Shown in pieces: positions 38,461-49,011 of a stretch of 64,000 nucleotides of DNA. Source of the DNA: CAVSJA01 sp963728145 (lineage in GTDB: Bacteria; Bacteroidota; Bacteroidia; Chitinophagales; Chitinophagaceae); the NCBI GenBank assembly GCA_963728145.1, contig CAVSJA010000003.1:297384-361383 (forward strand). Reading direction: 5' to 3'. Position 1 is the first letter of the stretch, and every line of letters begins with the position of its first letter. The notes beneath the pieces are model-generated. The model saw nothing but the letters and a program-made list of their open reading frames with translations. It was not told the DNA's origin and made no database searches. Made by a program: the position numbers and the translations under genes.

Positions 38461-39440
38461 ACACAGAAACGATCATCAACCTCGAAACCGTAAACCCTAT
38501 CGAGTTCTTTGGCGTAAACAACGGCAAGCTCGACATTCTGAAAAAGAAATTTCCCCTCTTAAAGATCTTATCAAGGGGTACCCAGTTAAAACTCAGCGGT
38601 GCGCCAGAGCAGGTAACATCTGCCCGCGAAAAAATTGAACTCATCGTGCAGTACCTGGAACGGAACGGCCACATGAGTGAAAATTATTTTGAGCAGGTAC
38701 TCGGTGGCGATGATGCTGAGACGGTTGATAATTTTATTGACCGTAATCCAAATGATGTATTAGTGTTTGGCCCGAATGGTAAAACTGTTCGTGCAAGAAC
38801 GGCCAATCAAAAACGTTTGGTGCAAATGGCGGAGAAGAATGATATCGTCTTTGCGATCGGCCCTGCCGGTACTGGTAAAACCTATACTGCTGTTGCATTA
38901 GCAGTAAGAGCTTTAAAGAATAAAGCGGTGAAGAAGATCATTCTTACACGTCCCGCAGTTGAAGCCGGTGAAAATCTTGGTTTTCTTCCCGGTGATCTGA
39001 AAGAAAAGATCGATCCATACCTGCGTCCTTTGTATGATGCATTGGATGATATGATACCTGCTGATAAGCTCGGTTATTATATGAGCACAAGAACTATTGA
39101 GATCGCACCGCTTGCTTATATGCGTGGTCGTACGCTTGATAATGCATTTATCATTTTGGATGAAGCGCAAAACTCAACTGATCTGCAATTGAAAATGTTC
39201 CTGACTCGTATCGGCGCCAATGCAAAAGCAATCATCACCGGTGATATTACACAGGTTGACTTACCGAGAAATCAACGCAGCGGTTTACAAAAGGCTTCCC
39301 GCATTTTGAAAAATATTGATGGCATTGCACATATTGAACTGGATGAAGATGATGTGGTACGTCACCGCCTGGTGAAATCAATTTTGAGAGCTTACGATAA
39401 AGAAAGAAAAGAAGAAGAGAATCGTGGTGAGATAAAATAA
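38461..39440 (+). CDS. phoH: PhoH family ATPase
   Basis: P-loop ATPase with an N-terminal KH-like domain. The segment TETIINLETVNPIEFFGVNNGKLDILKKKF is the usual Bacteroidetes PhoH start and lacks only its initiating Met, so the contig join falls at the gene's first codon. Walker A is AIGPAGTGKTYTA, Walker B FIILDEAQNST, with LTRIGANAKAIITGD and VDLPRNQRSGLQ following. PhoH proteins are linked to phosphate starvation and to RNA metabolism (YbeZ, a partner of YbeY). Length ~326 residues. AT-rich codon use confirms Bacteroidetes origin. Confidence 0.9.
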
Positions 39441-39616
39441 GATTATGTAGCCAGCTGTGGTAATTCTTTTCAGCGTTCTTTGCGTCGCACTCTTGTACGT
39501 CAACAATTTTATTCGGCTTATTAACCTATACATCCCTTTCCTTTTGGAGAGGGATCTTTGTTTAATATCTGTAATACCCAAACTGACTACTTAAAGGTTT
39601 TTAGTACATTGCATCA

Positions 39617-40048
39617 ATGAAAAAACTGATCCAACTTACGCCTTTATTGATCTTGCTTTTATCCGCCTGTAATGATTCAACCAAAGAAGAAGAAATAAAA
39701 CCAGCAAATGGAATGGATGCAGCCAGCAAATTTCTTCGTGCTGCATTAGATGGCGATTATAAAAAAGCAAGAACTTATTTAGTGAATGATTCCACTAATA
39801 ACCAGATGATCGACATTTACGAAGAAGATTATAATAATAGCCTTCCCCCTGATGATAAAAAGGCATACAAAACAGCCAGTATCCGTTTCCTGAAAGAAAC
39901 GCATGAAGTAAATGACTCAACAACTATTGTGCATTATTCAAATTCTTATAAGAACAGACCTGACTCATTAAAAATAGTAAAGCTGAATGGCCAGTGGTTT
40001 ATTGATCTGAATTTTACTTTTCAACCAAAAGATTCAATTCCTAAATGA
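39617..40048 (+). CDS. DUF4878-like lipoprotein
   Basis: 143 residues with a lipoprotein signal (LLLSAC). The domain AASKFLRAALDGDYKKARTYLV ... VKLNGQWFIDL resembles the NTF2-like fold of DUF4878 proteins. Function unknown. Overlaps the start of crcB by four bases (ATGA), so translation is likely coupled. Confidence 0.7.
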   Translation: MKKLIQLTPLLILLLSACNDSTKEEEIKPANGMDAASKFLRAALDGDYKKARTYLVNDSTNNQMIDIYEEDYNNSLPPDDKKAYKTASIRFLKETHEVNDSTTIVHYSNSYKNRPDSLKIVKLNGQWFIDLNFTFQPKDSIPK

Positions 40049-40416
40049 TCAAAAACTTTTTGATAGTTGGATTGGGTGGCGCTGTTGGCAGTATGTTGCG
40101 TTATGCGGTTCAAAAAATTTTCCAGGCGCAAAGCGCTGCTACATTTCCAACAGGGACTTTGCTCGTAAACATTGCAGGTTGTTTTTTGATCGGTATTTTA
40201 TGGAGTATGGTTAGCCGTTCACTTACATGGAATGAAGAAATGAAGCTGTTATTAATGACAGGCTTTTGCGGTGGTTTCACTACTTTTTCGGCATTTACAC
40301 TGGAAGGAATTGGTTTATTAAAAGAAAACAAGACTGTTTTATTTGTTATTTATTTAACCGCCAGTGTTGTTGGCGGATTGCTGGCAACATTTATTGGTAT
40401 TCGCATCGTTAAATAA
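40045..40416 (+). CDS. crcB: Fluoride ion channel CrcB (Fluc)
   Basis: Small inner-membrane channel that expels fluoride as a dual-topology dimer. The product (123 residues) has four hydrophobic segments and the hallmark GGAVGSMLRYAVQ (residues 11-23), GTLLVNIAGCFLIG (Asn for fluoride) and GFCGGFTTFSAFTLE with the conserved Phe pair. Upstream lipoprotein gene overlaps; downstream is ppa. Fluoride inhibits pyrophosphatase, giving a sensible pairing. Confidence 0.93.
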   Translation: MIKNFLIVGLGGAVGSMLRYAVQKIFQAQSAATFPTGTLLVNIAGCFLIGILWSMVSRSLTWNEEMKLLLMTGFCGGFTTFSAFTLEGIGLLKENKTVLFVIYLTASVVGGLLATFIGIRIVK

Positions 40417-40422
40417 TTTTTT

Positions 40423-40977
40423 ATGCTTACTGTCCTTCATCCATGGCATGGCGCACATTATGGTGATAATGCACCATTAGCCGTAAATGCAATTATTGAA
40501 ATTCCGCAGGGAAGCCGTGCAAAATATGAAGTGGATAAACCGACTGGTCTTTTAAAACTCGACCGGGTTATTTATTCATCTTTTCATTATCCCATCAATT
40601 ATGGTTTTATTCCGCAGACACTCGGACAGGATGGCGATCCGCTTGATATTCTCGTATTCTGTTCACAACCTATACAACCGCTTTGTCTTGTTGAAGCAAA
40701 TGTGATCGGTAATATGCAAATGATCGACCAGGGGCAGGTAGATGATAAGATCATTGCTGTAGCAGCAAAAGATCCATCAGTTAATCATATTAAATCTGTA
40801 AAAGAATTGCCGCCACATATCATTTCTGAGCTCAGGAATTTTTTTGAACAATACAAAGTGCTGGAAAATAAAAAAGTTGTAATTGATAATTTCCAGGATA
40901 AAGAAACGGCTATGAAAGTAATTGACGATGCAATCGCTTTTTACAAACAAAATTACAAAGGTAAAAGTGGCGAGTAA
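40423..40977 (+). CDS. ppa: Inorganic pyrophosphatase (family I)
   Basis: Hydrolyses pyrophosphate, pulling biosynthetic reactions forward. The product (184 residues) carries VIEIPQGSRAKYEVDK-type start (IIEIPQGSRAKYEVDK), YPINYGFIPQTLGQDGDPLDILVF with the DxxPxD metal cluster, and QVDDKIIAVAAKDP. All metal-binding Asp are present. It starts six bases after crcB and is likely co-transcribed. Fully open, no break. Confidence 0.95.
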   Translation: MLTVLHPWHGAHYGDNAPLAVNAIIEIPQGSRAKYEVDKPTGLLKLDRVIYSSFHYPINYGFIPQTLGQDGDPLDILVFCSQPIQPLCLVEANVIGNMQMIDQGQVDDKIIAVAAKDPSVNHIKSVKELPPHIISELRNFFEQYKVLENKKVVIDNFQDKETAMKVIDDAIAFYKQNYKGKSGE

Positions 40978-41022
40978 TTTTATATGCAATCCCTCAATCA
41001 AAATATTATACAACAGAAAATG

Positions 41023-41436
41023 ACAGTTCAAATCATTCTAACCGTATTGATAATCGGCCTGGCTGCTGGCATGCTCAGCGGGCTGGTGGGTGTTGGCGGA
41101 GGTATTATCATGGTTCCTGCATTGATATTTTTTCTGAATTATAACCAACACCAGGCACAAGGAACATCACTGGGAGTACTTACCCTACCAGTAGTGATAA
41201 TCGCATCATTGTATTATTATCATCAATGTAAAAAAATGGGAACACCGATGGATCTGAAAGTTATAGGCCTGTTAGCGGTTGGCTTTGTTGGAGGTGCTTA
41301 CTTCGGTAGCAAGCTGGCTATTTCATTACCGACAGATACACTTAAGAAAATTTTTGCAATCATACTTTTTTATACTGCTATAAAAATGTTAGGTTGGGAT
41401 GCCTTATTCATTAAATGGGTAAAAGGCGTTTTCTAA
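41023..41436 (+). CDS. TauE/SafE-type anion exporter
   Basis: Short membrane protein (137 residues) with four hydrophobic segments; GLVGVGGGIIMVPALIFFLNYNQHQAQGTSLG is the family signature (residues 23-54). One half of the usual two-repeat family; single-repeat members exist, so it may form a dimer. Transports sulfite or organosulfonates in relatives; substrate here unknown. Start at 41023 begins the first membrane segment. Stop overlaps the next start. Confidence 0.78.
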   Translation, partial: TVQIILTVLIIGLAAGMLSGLVGVGGGIIMVPALIFFLNYNQHQAQGTSLGVLTLPVVIIASLYYYHQCKKMGTPMDLKVIGLLAVGFVGGAYFGSKLAISLPTDTLKKIFAIILFYTAIKMLGWDALFIKWVKGVF

Positions 41437-42021
41437 TGAAAAAAATTTTATTCCCTCTTTTTTATATTGATCGTTAGCACAGGCTATTCGCAAAACCCAA
41501 TACAACCAGCTTCTAAAAAATTATTTCCGTTCTCATCCTTTTGATATGAAGTTCAGCAGTTTTATTGCTTCACTTCAGACAAGATCCCTGGTTTACCTTA
41601 GAAACATATGACCGACGTACAGATACTTCATTTTTTTTTATAACCGGCACTTATAAAAACTTTAATCCATTTCGATTTCCTCCAAAAGAACTAAGACTTA
41701 TTGTTGCAGAAGAAGAGATCATTCATACAGATTCATTAAAAACACATGATACTATCATGAATTTACAGTTGCTGGCAATAAGTGATAGTGGTGCAGTAAA
41801 CAGCAAATTGGTTGAGAAAGAGTTTAAGCGATTTCATAATAGCCAGGCAGATCGTTTCTCAAGTAATACTTCTAATAGTTATAAAGGAAAAAGATGGCAG
41901 TCTCACGACCAAATCTTATAATTATTTTGTCTCTCCTTATTCAATTGCACCAGTCACGATCGCATGGGGCATTCTGCCTGAGTCCAAATCAATATGCATT
42001 TATTATTACGATCCGGTTTAA
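41436..42021 (+). CDS. Hypothetical exported protein, frameshifted
   Basis: ATG at 41436 overlaps the preceding stop (TAATG). First frame breaks early; other frames give SGYSQNPIQPASKK-like and then DPWFTLETYDRRTDTSFFFITGTYKNFNPFRFPPKELRLIV and finally YNYFVSPYSIAPVTIAWGILPESKSICIYYYDPV. The parts follow each other and imply ~190 residues with a signal peptide, broken by about three single-base shifts. No family recognised. Confidence 0.5.
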
Positions 42022-42132
42022 AGTAAAAGAAAATGCTGCTATCTATATTGTTAGCCCGGGTGAGCTTTAGAACTAATTGTGAAATTTGGCTTTTCCCGCA
42101 TCATAGAAAATGAAATTAGCTATTTTCATCCC

Positions 42133-42699
42133 GTGAACCCAAAACTAAACAAACATATCAGCGACCAGGAGTTACTCGAAAGATTTTATGCTGACCACGA
42201 TAACCAGTGGCTCGGCATTTTACTGGAACGGTATACGTTGTTATTATTGGGTGTTTGCATGAAATATTTAAAGAATGAAGAACAAGCAAGAGATAGTGTG
42301 CAACAAATTTTCCTTAAAGCTATAACAGAACTGCAAAAATACCGGGTTGAATATTTTAAAAGCTGGATATACATGGTGGCAAAAAATCATTGCCTGATGC
42401 AACTGAGAGATAAGCCTGGTAAAAATACAATCGAAGTAAAAGAAAGCATTGCGGCAGAAACTGATGAAACAGATAAAGAAAGTTTACTATTGAATGAAAA
42501 GACATACGAGTATATGGGTGAAGCATTGAAAGAATTGAATGCTGACCAGCAACTATGTGTAACTTTGTTTTACATGGAAAAGAAAAGCTATCAGCAAATA
42601 ACGGAACAAACCGGTTATAGCATGATGCAGGTAAAAAGTCATATACAAAACGGGAAACGGAACATGAGAATATTAATTGAGAAAAAAATGAATGGTTAA
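42133..42699 (+). CDS. RNA polymerase sigma-70 family sigma factor
   Basis: ECF-like sigma factor: region 2 (ISDQELLERFYADHDNQWLGILLERYTLLLLGVCMKYLKNEEQARDSVQQIFLKAITEL) and region 4 (LNADQQLCVTLFYMEKKSYQQITEQTGYSMMQVKSHIQNGKRNM). About 188 residues from the GTG at 42133; the in-frame start at 42079 would add residues with no homology. The gene directly downstream encodes the likely anti-sigma factor. Confidence 0.87.
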   Translation: MNPKLNKHISDQELLERFYADHDNQWLGILLERYTLLLLGVCMKYLKNEEQARDSVQQIFLKAITELQKYRVEYFKSWIYMVAKNHCLMQLRDKPGKNTIEVKESIAAETDETDKESLLLNEKTYEYMGEALKELNADQQLCVTLFYMEKKSYQQITEQTGYSMMQVKSHIQNGKRNMRILIEKKMNG

Positions 42700-43062
42700 A
42701 TGTCGGACAAGTTAAAAGACATATTATCTCATCTTTCACCAGAGGTTGACCAGGAAACATTATTAAAATACCTGGAAGGCCGGCTATCGGATGAACAGCG
42801 TCATGAAGTAGAAAAGAAAATGATGGCTACAGATTTTACTGATGATGCAATGGAAGGCTTACAGGAAATAAAAAATAAAGAAAAAATATCTTCACTTGTA
42901 GAACAGCTTAATCGTGATCTTCATAAAAAGCTTGAAAAGAAAAAGAAAAAAAGAGAAAAACTTCGTTTGAAAGATCAACCCTGGCTTTATATCGCCATCT
43001 TCATAATTCTGCTTCTTATCGTTTTAAGTTATATGGTAATACAGAAGATGTTACAACAATAG
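42700..43062 (+). CDS. Membrane protein, likely anti-sigma factor
   Basis: 120 residues starting at the base after the sigma factor's stop. Soluble N-terminus with LSPEVDQETLLKYLEGRLSDEQRHEVEKKMMATDFTDDAMEGLQEI, a pattern of Bacteroidetes anti-sigma proteins (YLEGRLSDEQRHEVE), then a basic linker (KKKKKREKLRLKDQ) and one C-terminal membrane helix (YIAIFIILLLIVLSYMVI). It probably sequesters the sigma factor at the membrane. The lack of a ZAS zinc motif is typical of this group. Confidence 0.75.
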   Translation: MSDKLKDILSHLSPEVDQETLLKYLEGRLSDEQRHEVEKKMMATDFTDDAMEGLQEIKNKEKISSLVEQLNRDLHKKLEKKKKKREKLRLKDQPWLYIAIFIILLLIVLSYMVIQKMLQQ

Positions 43063-43143
43063 TGAAAAAATATATTTGGTTTCCGGTATAGTTTTGGTGT
43101 ACCTTTTATAGTCATTGATTTTCGCTCCTTTAAAAAATCTTTT

Positions 43144-43573
43144 ATGGCTATTTTACATCAACTTGACAAATGGAGCACCACTCACCCAAGGTTACTTATT
43201 ATTACTTCGTGCTGCTCTTGGTATTGCACTGGTCTCTAAAGGCATTTCTTTTATCAGTGATATGATGTCGTTAAAAGCTTTGTTAGCACAAAGCAGTTTT
43301 GGTTTTTTGCCAGACTGGATCGCCCTGGTAATTACATGGATACATTTGCTATGTGGCTTTCTGATCACAATAGGATTGTTTACAAGGTTGTCAGCATTGG
43401 TACAAATTCCAATTCTTATTGGAGCAGTGATCATTAATTTGTCAATGGGGATTTTTACACCAGGTTCAGAATTAGTGTTCTCATTGCTTGTGCTTGTTTT
43501 ACTTGTCTTTTTTCTTTTTGAAGGCGGTGGAGAGTTTTCGGTAGATGACTTTATTAAGAAACATCTTGTTTAG
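43144..43573 (+). CDS. DoxX family membrane protein, frameshifted near its start
   Basis: Four hydrophobic segments; ALGIALVSKGISFISDMMSLKAL and WIHLLCGFLITIGLFTRLSALVQIPILIGAVIIN are the DoxX signature. ATG at 43144 gives MAILHQLDKWSTTHP, the usual Bacteroidetes N-terminus, with a one-base shift near 43185. A start at the TTG at 43115 in the other frame is less likely. Family members take part in thiosulfate or redox metabolism, but function is uncertain. Confidence 0.72.
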
Positions 43574-43586
43574 CAGTATTTAAAGA

Positions 43587-44818
43587 TCAGGCAACAGCAT
43601 GTTTTTCATTTCTTAAAGTCATCCATGGCTACTACTAATACTACCGACCATAAATATAGCACCAAGTAAAAAAGGAGCTCCGGGAAAATGAATATGATCT
43701 TTTCCTGTCGTAAAAAATTTAAAAAGGTTATTCATGAATAGCGGTCCTAAAATTGTCGTCAGGCTCATTAAGACTGGTAAGGGCTCCTTGCAATTCACCT
43801 TGTTCATTTGGTGGCACATGTCCTGCAAGAACAGATTGCAATGATGGACCAGCAATACCTCCCAGACAATAAGGAATCAAGAAAAGCAAACATCATCCAT
43901 CCTTCTGTAGCAAACGCAAACAATACAAGACCCAAACTATACAAAAGCAATCCCAAATAAATACTTCGCTCATTACCCAGTCTTGGATTTATCACTCTTG
44001 TTAACCCGGCTTGCACAAGTCCTACTAACAAACCAACAACGGCAAGTGAAATACCTACCATTTTTTCACTCCACTGAAAACGATAGATCGTAAAAAAATT
44101 CCAGTTTGCCTGTACAGATATTGCAGCCAGATAGATAAGGAAATAAGAAAGAGCTAATCCTGCCAATGACTGGAGCATTTTTTAAATAATCATAAGAGAA
44201 CCAAATGGATTTGCTCTTTTCCAATGAAAGTCTCGTCGATGTTCTTTACTCAACGATTCAGGTAAAACAAAATATCCATACAAAATATTCAATAAACAAA
44301 GACCAGCAGCGGCATAAAAAGGAGCACGAATACCCCATCCAGCCAATAAGCCGACCAATGCCGGACCGATAATAAATCCCAAGTCCAAATGCAGCGCCTA
44401 TCATTCCAAAATTTTTTGCTCTTGTTTCCGCAGTACTAACATCAGCTATATATGCAGCAGCAGTTGTAAAACTTGCACCTGTTATACCTGCAATTATTCG
44501 ACCGATAAATAACCATCCATATGTTGGAGCTAATGCAAGAAAAATATAATCGATACCGAAACCAATTAATGAACAAAGCAAGACCGGGCGTCTGCCATAC
44601 TTATCGCTTAGATTTCCGATCAAGCGGAGCAAAAGAAATTGTGTTAAGCATAAGCAGATAAGCAACCAGGCACCATAAGGACTTGCATCATTTACTTGAA
44701 TGTGTTTTAATTGAGCAATAAGATTCGGCATTACTGGAATGATAAGCCCCCATCCCATTACGTCAATTAAAAGAGTAATAAAAATAAAATTAATCGCTGC
44801 CTTTCTTGGTTGAGCCAT
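43587..44818 (-). CDS. MFS transporter, TetA-type drug/proton antiporter, frameshifted
   Basis: Inner-membrane exporter. N-terminal half: FIFITLLIDVMGWGLIIPVMPNLI, RLIGNLSDKYGRRPVLLCSL (MFS loop 2-3 motif), IGRIIAGITGASFTTAAAYIADVSTAETRAKNFGMIGAAFGL. Shifts near 44385 and 44180 lead to FIIGPALVGLLAGWGIRAPFYAAAGL and LAGLALSYFLIYLAAISVQ; further shifts near 43860, 43790 and 43620 end in a segment reading TLRNEKHAVA to a stop at 43587-43589. ~410 residues across shifts. Drug type unknown; relatives export tetracycline. Broken mainly by single-base indels, likely errors. Confidence 0.8.
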
Positions 44819-45254
44819 TTTTTGGTTTTGTTTTTCAAAGTTGCAGAACTATCATTAATAAAAAAACTATGAAAATATCCTTTGAAAACGGCATCATTAT
44901 TGCACAATCAGGGTTGTTCCAAAAAAACATTAAAAAAAACGTCTTTTTATTCACGTATTTATTCGTTTTTAATAACACGAGTAAAAAAAGTTCAATGAGA
45001 ATCATTGAGTTGAATTTTTGACTAGTGCATTTACTAATGCAATATGCTATGCGATCCGGTTTGTGGTTTCTATTTTTGATCCGTTCAATCAATCTCCTAT
45101 GTCAACCGTTCCCGTTCCGGAAATGAAAAGCCAAATAACCGTACCCCCGGAATTTTTTTAACAACCCTTTTACTCCGATACTCCTGTGATCAATTTTTCG
45201 AGTTAGAAATCCAACACCTTGGGTCGGCATTGTTTTACCTAAAAACTTAAAACG
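44819..45254. other. Intergenic, no gene recognised
   Basis: About 435 AT-rich bases between divergent MFS and transglycosylase genes. Apparent frames are low-complexity (poly-K/N/F) and not credible. The region must hold the promoters of both genes; I cannot place a clear TAnnTTTG pair. Confidence 0.4.
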
Positions 45255-46202
45255 ATGTTGAACAAGAAACAAATTAAGACCGTATCTTTTCTAGTACTAT
45301 TTTTCATGTTTGTTCTGAGATCAAATGGAGGAATCAATCCTCTTACTCCGAATGATCCTGCATATAATGATTCTATTCTTTTATCATTATCAGGTAAATC
45401 CTCTTTATCAATTCCAGAAGTTCCTTTACACCAGTCAATGGGAAAGTTTGTACAGGATTATGCTGAAGACTTTGACGAATTATTTGAAAATATAAAATTG
45501 AATAAAAGTGGTTATTTAAACACCATTGATAAAGTCTTTACTCAATATGAGATCCCTCTTGAGTTAAAATATCTTGCGATCATAGAATCAAAATTAAAAA
45601 CAAATGCAAGGTCTGGTGTTGGCGCAGTGGGTGTTTGGCAATTTATGCCAGGTACAGCAAAAACATTAGGATTAAAGATCACTGCGAAGTATGACGAAAG
45701 ACAGCATATGTGGAAAAGCACCGTGGCTGCAGCAAAGTACTTAACCTGGCTGTATGGATATTTTGAAGATTGGCTTTTAGTAGTCGCAGCTTATAACAGT
45801 GGTCCGGGCCCTGTGTTAAATGCAATAAAAAAATCAGGAAGCAGAAGTTTCTGGAAGCTTCAAAATTTTTTACCAAAAGAAACAAGGCTCCATGTAAAAA
45901 GATTTATTGCTACTCACTATTATTTTGAAGGTGGCGGAAGTCTTGTAACACTTGGAAAAGCTGAAGCAGAAAAATATTTGAAACAAGCTTGAAGAGTTTA
46001 ATGCAAAAAATAATCCAGGTAATGAACAGGATGACACAACCCCTGCATTCAGCCAATGGGTGGCAGTTGTCAATCATGAAAATAGATTTACAATTGATCT
46101 TAAAAAAATAACAACCAAAATGATCGCTGATATAATCTTCCTCGCATTAATGATACCGGCACACGATGCCGAAACCTTCTCTCTAAACTGAAACAGTTGT
46201 AG
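45255..46202 (+). CDS. Lytic transglycosylase (MltD-like), C-terminal frameshift
   Basis: Cleaves peptidoglycan glycan strands. Exported (hydrophobic residues 10-22). The catalytic SLT domain is YEIPLELKYLAIIESKLKTNARSGVGAVGVWQFMPGTAKTLGL (Glu in AIIESKL) and WLLVVAAYNSGPGPVLNAIKKSG. One frame stops at 45992; others continue LEEFNAKNNPGNEQDD and YNLPRINDTGTR to the likely stop at 46200-46202. Normal MltD may carry LysM repeats; none are seen. Broken by two indels. Confidence 0.82.
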
Positions 46203-46300
46203 GTTTCAAAATTTGGGTAAGGTTAATTATGGTTAATCTGTTTGATATGGATTAAACTCAAATTTGTAACTTTAGTCACAGCCATCCAAACAAGCCATTT

Positions 46301-47480
46301 ATGCCAACTAAAAAGACAAAAGTCATTCTTAGTCTCGTAATCTCTGTTACCGTATTAATTATCGCATGTAGTAAAGATGAAACTGAAATACCACAGGATG
46401 ATGTGGTGGCAAAATATCTTAATCTTCCGTCAACGCCTTACAACTATGCGAACCCATCATTGCCGGCTTACTTATCTGCTCCACCAATACAAGGACAAAT
46501 AAATACACCCGCCGGTAATCAAATCACTGATCTGGGAGCAACGTTAGGCAGGGTTTTATTTTACGATAAAACACTTTCAAAAAACAAAACTACTTCATGT
46601 GCCAGTTGTCATAAACAAGAAAATGCATTTTCAGATTTTGAAGTTTTAAGTAAAGGCTTTAATGGAGGTTTGACAGGAAGAAATTCAATGTCATTGATCG
46701 ATGCAAAATATTATCCGATTGGAAGATTTTTTTGGGATCAACGTGCCGTTACACTTGAACAACAAGTGTTGATGCCGATACAAGACCTGGTAGAAATGGG
46801 AATAACGCTGGATGACATTAGTTAAAAGAGTGCAGGATCAACCATACTATGCTTCTCTTTTTACAAAAGCTTTTGGCAACAGTACGATCAATAGCAATAC
46901 CATTTCAAAGGCGCTTTCACAATTTGTACGTTCCATCGTTTCCTATCAATCAAAATACGACCAGGGAAGACAAACGTTACCAACAGCTCCTGCTCCTCCA
47001 CCAAATGCAGTATTTCCAAATTTTACAGCACAGGAAAATCGTGGTAAAGAAATATTTCCTTTCACCTATTGGTGGATGTGCACCCTGTCACGGTTCAGAA
47101 ACATTTACAGCACCTGAAGCAAAAAATAATGGCCTTGACCTGGCAACGATAACTGATCGCTGGATTTGGCGCCGTCTGTAACAGGTAATGCAGCAAATGA
47201 TGGCGATTGTTCAAAGTAAGCTCTTTAAGGAATGTTGAGCTGACAGCTCCTTATATGCATGATGGAAGATTCGCAACACTTGGAACAGGTAATTGAACAT
47301 TATAACAGCGGAGTAAAAAATCATCCAAACTTCTGGCAACGCAATTAAGAGCTACCAAACGGACAACCAAGGCTATTAAATATTTCTGCAGCTGATAAAG
47401 CTGCACTCGTTGCATTTTTAAAAACACTTACTGATCGGAATGTAACTACAGATGTAAAGTATTCCAATCCCTTCAAGTAG
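46301..47480 (+). CDS. Di-haem cytochrome c peroxidase (MauG/CcpA type), frameshifted
   Basis: Exported lipoprotein (IACSKDE) that reduces hydrogen peroxide using two c-type haems. The first haem site is TTSCASCHKQENAFSD, with GLTGRNSMSLIDAKY and FFWDQRAVTLEQQVLMPIQD following; the second is GGCAPCHGSETF reached after shifts near 46805 and 47065. The C-terminal part reads ELTAPYMHDGRF (axial Met region) and DKAALVAFLKTLTD to 47480. Frame breaks are single-base and lie in otherwise conserved sequence. Confidence 0.85.
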
Positions 47481-47552
47481 AGACTGAAGAGTATTCCAAA
47501 GGATTTATACTGATAAAATCGTTACATTTAAAGTCCACAAAACCGGACTAGA

Positions 47553-48965
47553 ATGAGAATCTTCTCGCTTATCTGCAATTATTTTTTTAATTCTTTCTTC
47601 TCAGTCAGAAGCCCAGTTAAGATTACCTGCAATTATTTCTTCAGGCATGGTGTTGCAACAAAACGACTCGGCAAGCTTATGGGGCTGGGGAACTCCTGGT
47701 GAAAGAATTTTAGTAACCTCAAGTTGGAATGGAAAAACTGATACCACAGCTGTAAATAATCGTGCAAACTGGAAGATCAAAAGTAAAGACTCCCTCTGCT
47801 GGTGGTCCTTATACCATTACGCTAAAAGGGTATACCACAATTGTCTTGAATGATGTTATGATCGGAGAAGTTTGGGTTTGTTCAGGACAATCAAATATGG
47901 AATGGAGTTATTTGAATGGATTAAAAGACATTAGAGATGAATTGCCCACTTGCTATAATACAAATATCCGTTTTTTCAATATCCCAAAAACAACGGCCAA
48001 TCATCCGCAAGATGATGTGCAGGCAGAATGGAAAGTTTGTGATTCAAATTCTCTAAAATCTTTCAGCGCAGTTGGTTATTTCTTTGGAAAAAAAATTAAT
48101 AAGGATCTGAATGTACCGATTGGTTTGATCAATTCAAGCTGGGGTGGCACACCTGCAGAAGTATGGACACCGGAATCCATTTTTGACAATGATGATGAAC
48201 TTCGTTTAGCAGCAGCTCGCCTTCAGAGTTTTCGCTGGTGGCCAAATCATGATGGGCTTTGTTATAATGCCATGATCGATCCAATTACTAAATTCAATAT
48301 TGCCGGTGCTATTTGGTACCAGGGAGAAAGTAATGTCGGTAATAATGATATTTATTACAAGTTATTTACTACAATGATCAAATCATGGCGTGAAGCGTGG
48401 AAAAAAGATTTTCCATTTTATTATGTACAAATTGCTCCTTATAAATATGGAAATAATAATGTCGGTGCTTTAGTGCAGGAAGCACAAACAAAAGCGATGA
48501 ATTTTCCTAATACAGGAATGGTTGTAATTACTGACCTTATAGATGGCGTCAACAATCTCCATCCACAGAATAAACACGATGTTGGTTACCGGCTTGCTAA
48601 CTGGGCATTGGCTGAAACTTATAAGCAAAAAGGGATCGCTTATAAAAGCCCGATGTATAAAAGCAAAACAAGCAAATAAAAACAAGGTCACATTAAGTTT
48701 TGATAATGTTCCGAAAGGTTTCAAGGATAACAATGCGATCGAAGGCTTCATGGTTTTTGATCTGAAAACTGAACAATGGTTTCCTGCACAAGCCAAAATT
48801 GAAAAAGATAAAATAGTTGTATGGAATGATAATGTTGCCGAACCTGCGCAAGTACGTTATGCTTTTGGCAATACCATAATTGGAAATGTTTTCAGCAAAG
48901 AAGGATTACCTCTTTGTCCATTCCGTACAGATAATTGGGATCTTGATCAAAGCCCTGTAAAATAA
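47553..48965 (+). CDS. Sialate O-acetylesterase-type (SASA) hydrolase, frameshifted
   Basis: Exported SGNH esterase removing O-acetyl groups from sialic acid or other glycans. MRIFSL is the likely start; after shifts the body reads LRLPAIISSGMVLQQNDSASLWGWGTPGE, VWVCSGQSNMEW (catalytic GQSNM Ser), INSSWGGTPAEVW, AIWYQGESNVG and NNLHPQNKHDVGYRLA (His). The rest of the C-terminus (KQANKNKVTLSF to FGNTIIGNVFSKEGLPLCPF) lies in the other frame after 48665. ~470 residues joined. Frame breaks near 47600, 47790 and 48665. Confidence 0.83.
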
Positions 48966-48991
48966 AAACCCTGCGACATTCTGCAGGGTTT
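48966..48991. terminator. Bidirectional terminator hairpin
   Basis: AAACCCTGC (48966-48974) pairs with GCAGGGTTT (48983-48991). It lies immediately after the esterase stop and 20 bases beyond the end of the convergent cytochrome gene, so it likely serves both. Confidence 0.7.
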
Positions 48992-49011
48992 AAAGTATTT
49001 ATCAGGAAAAT

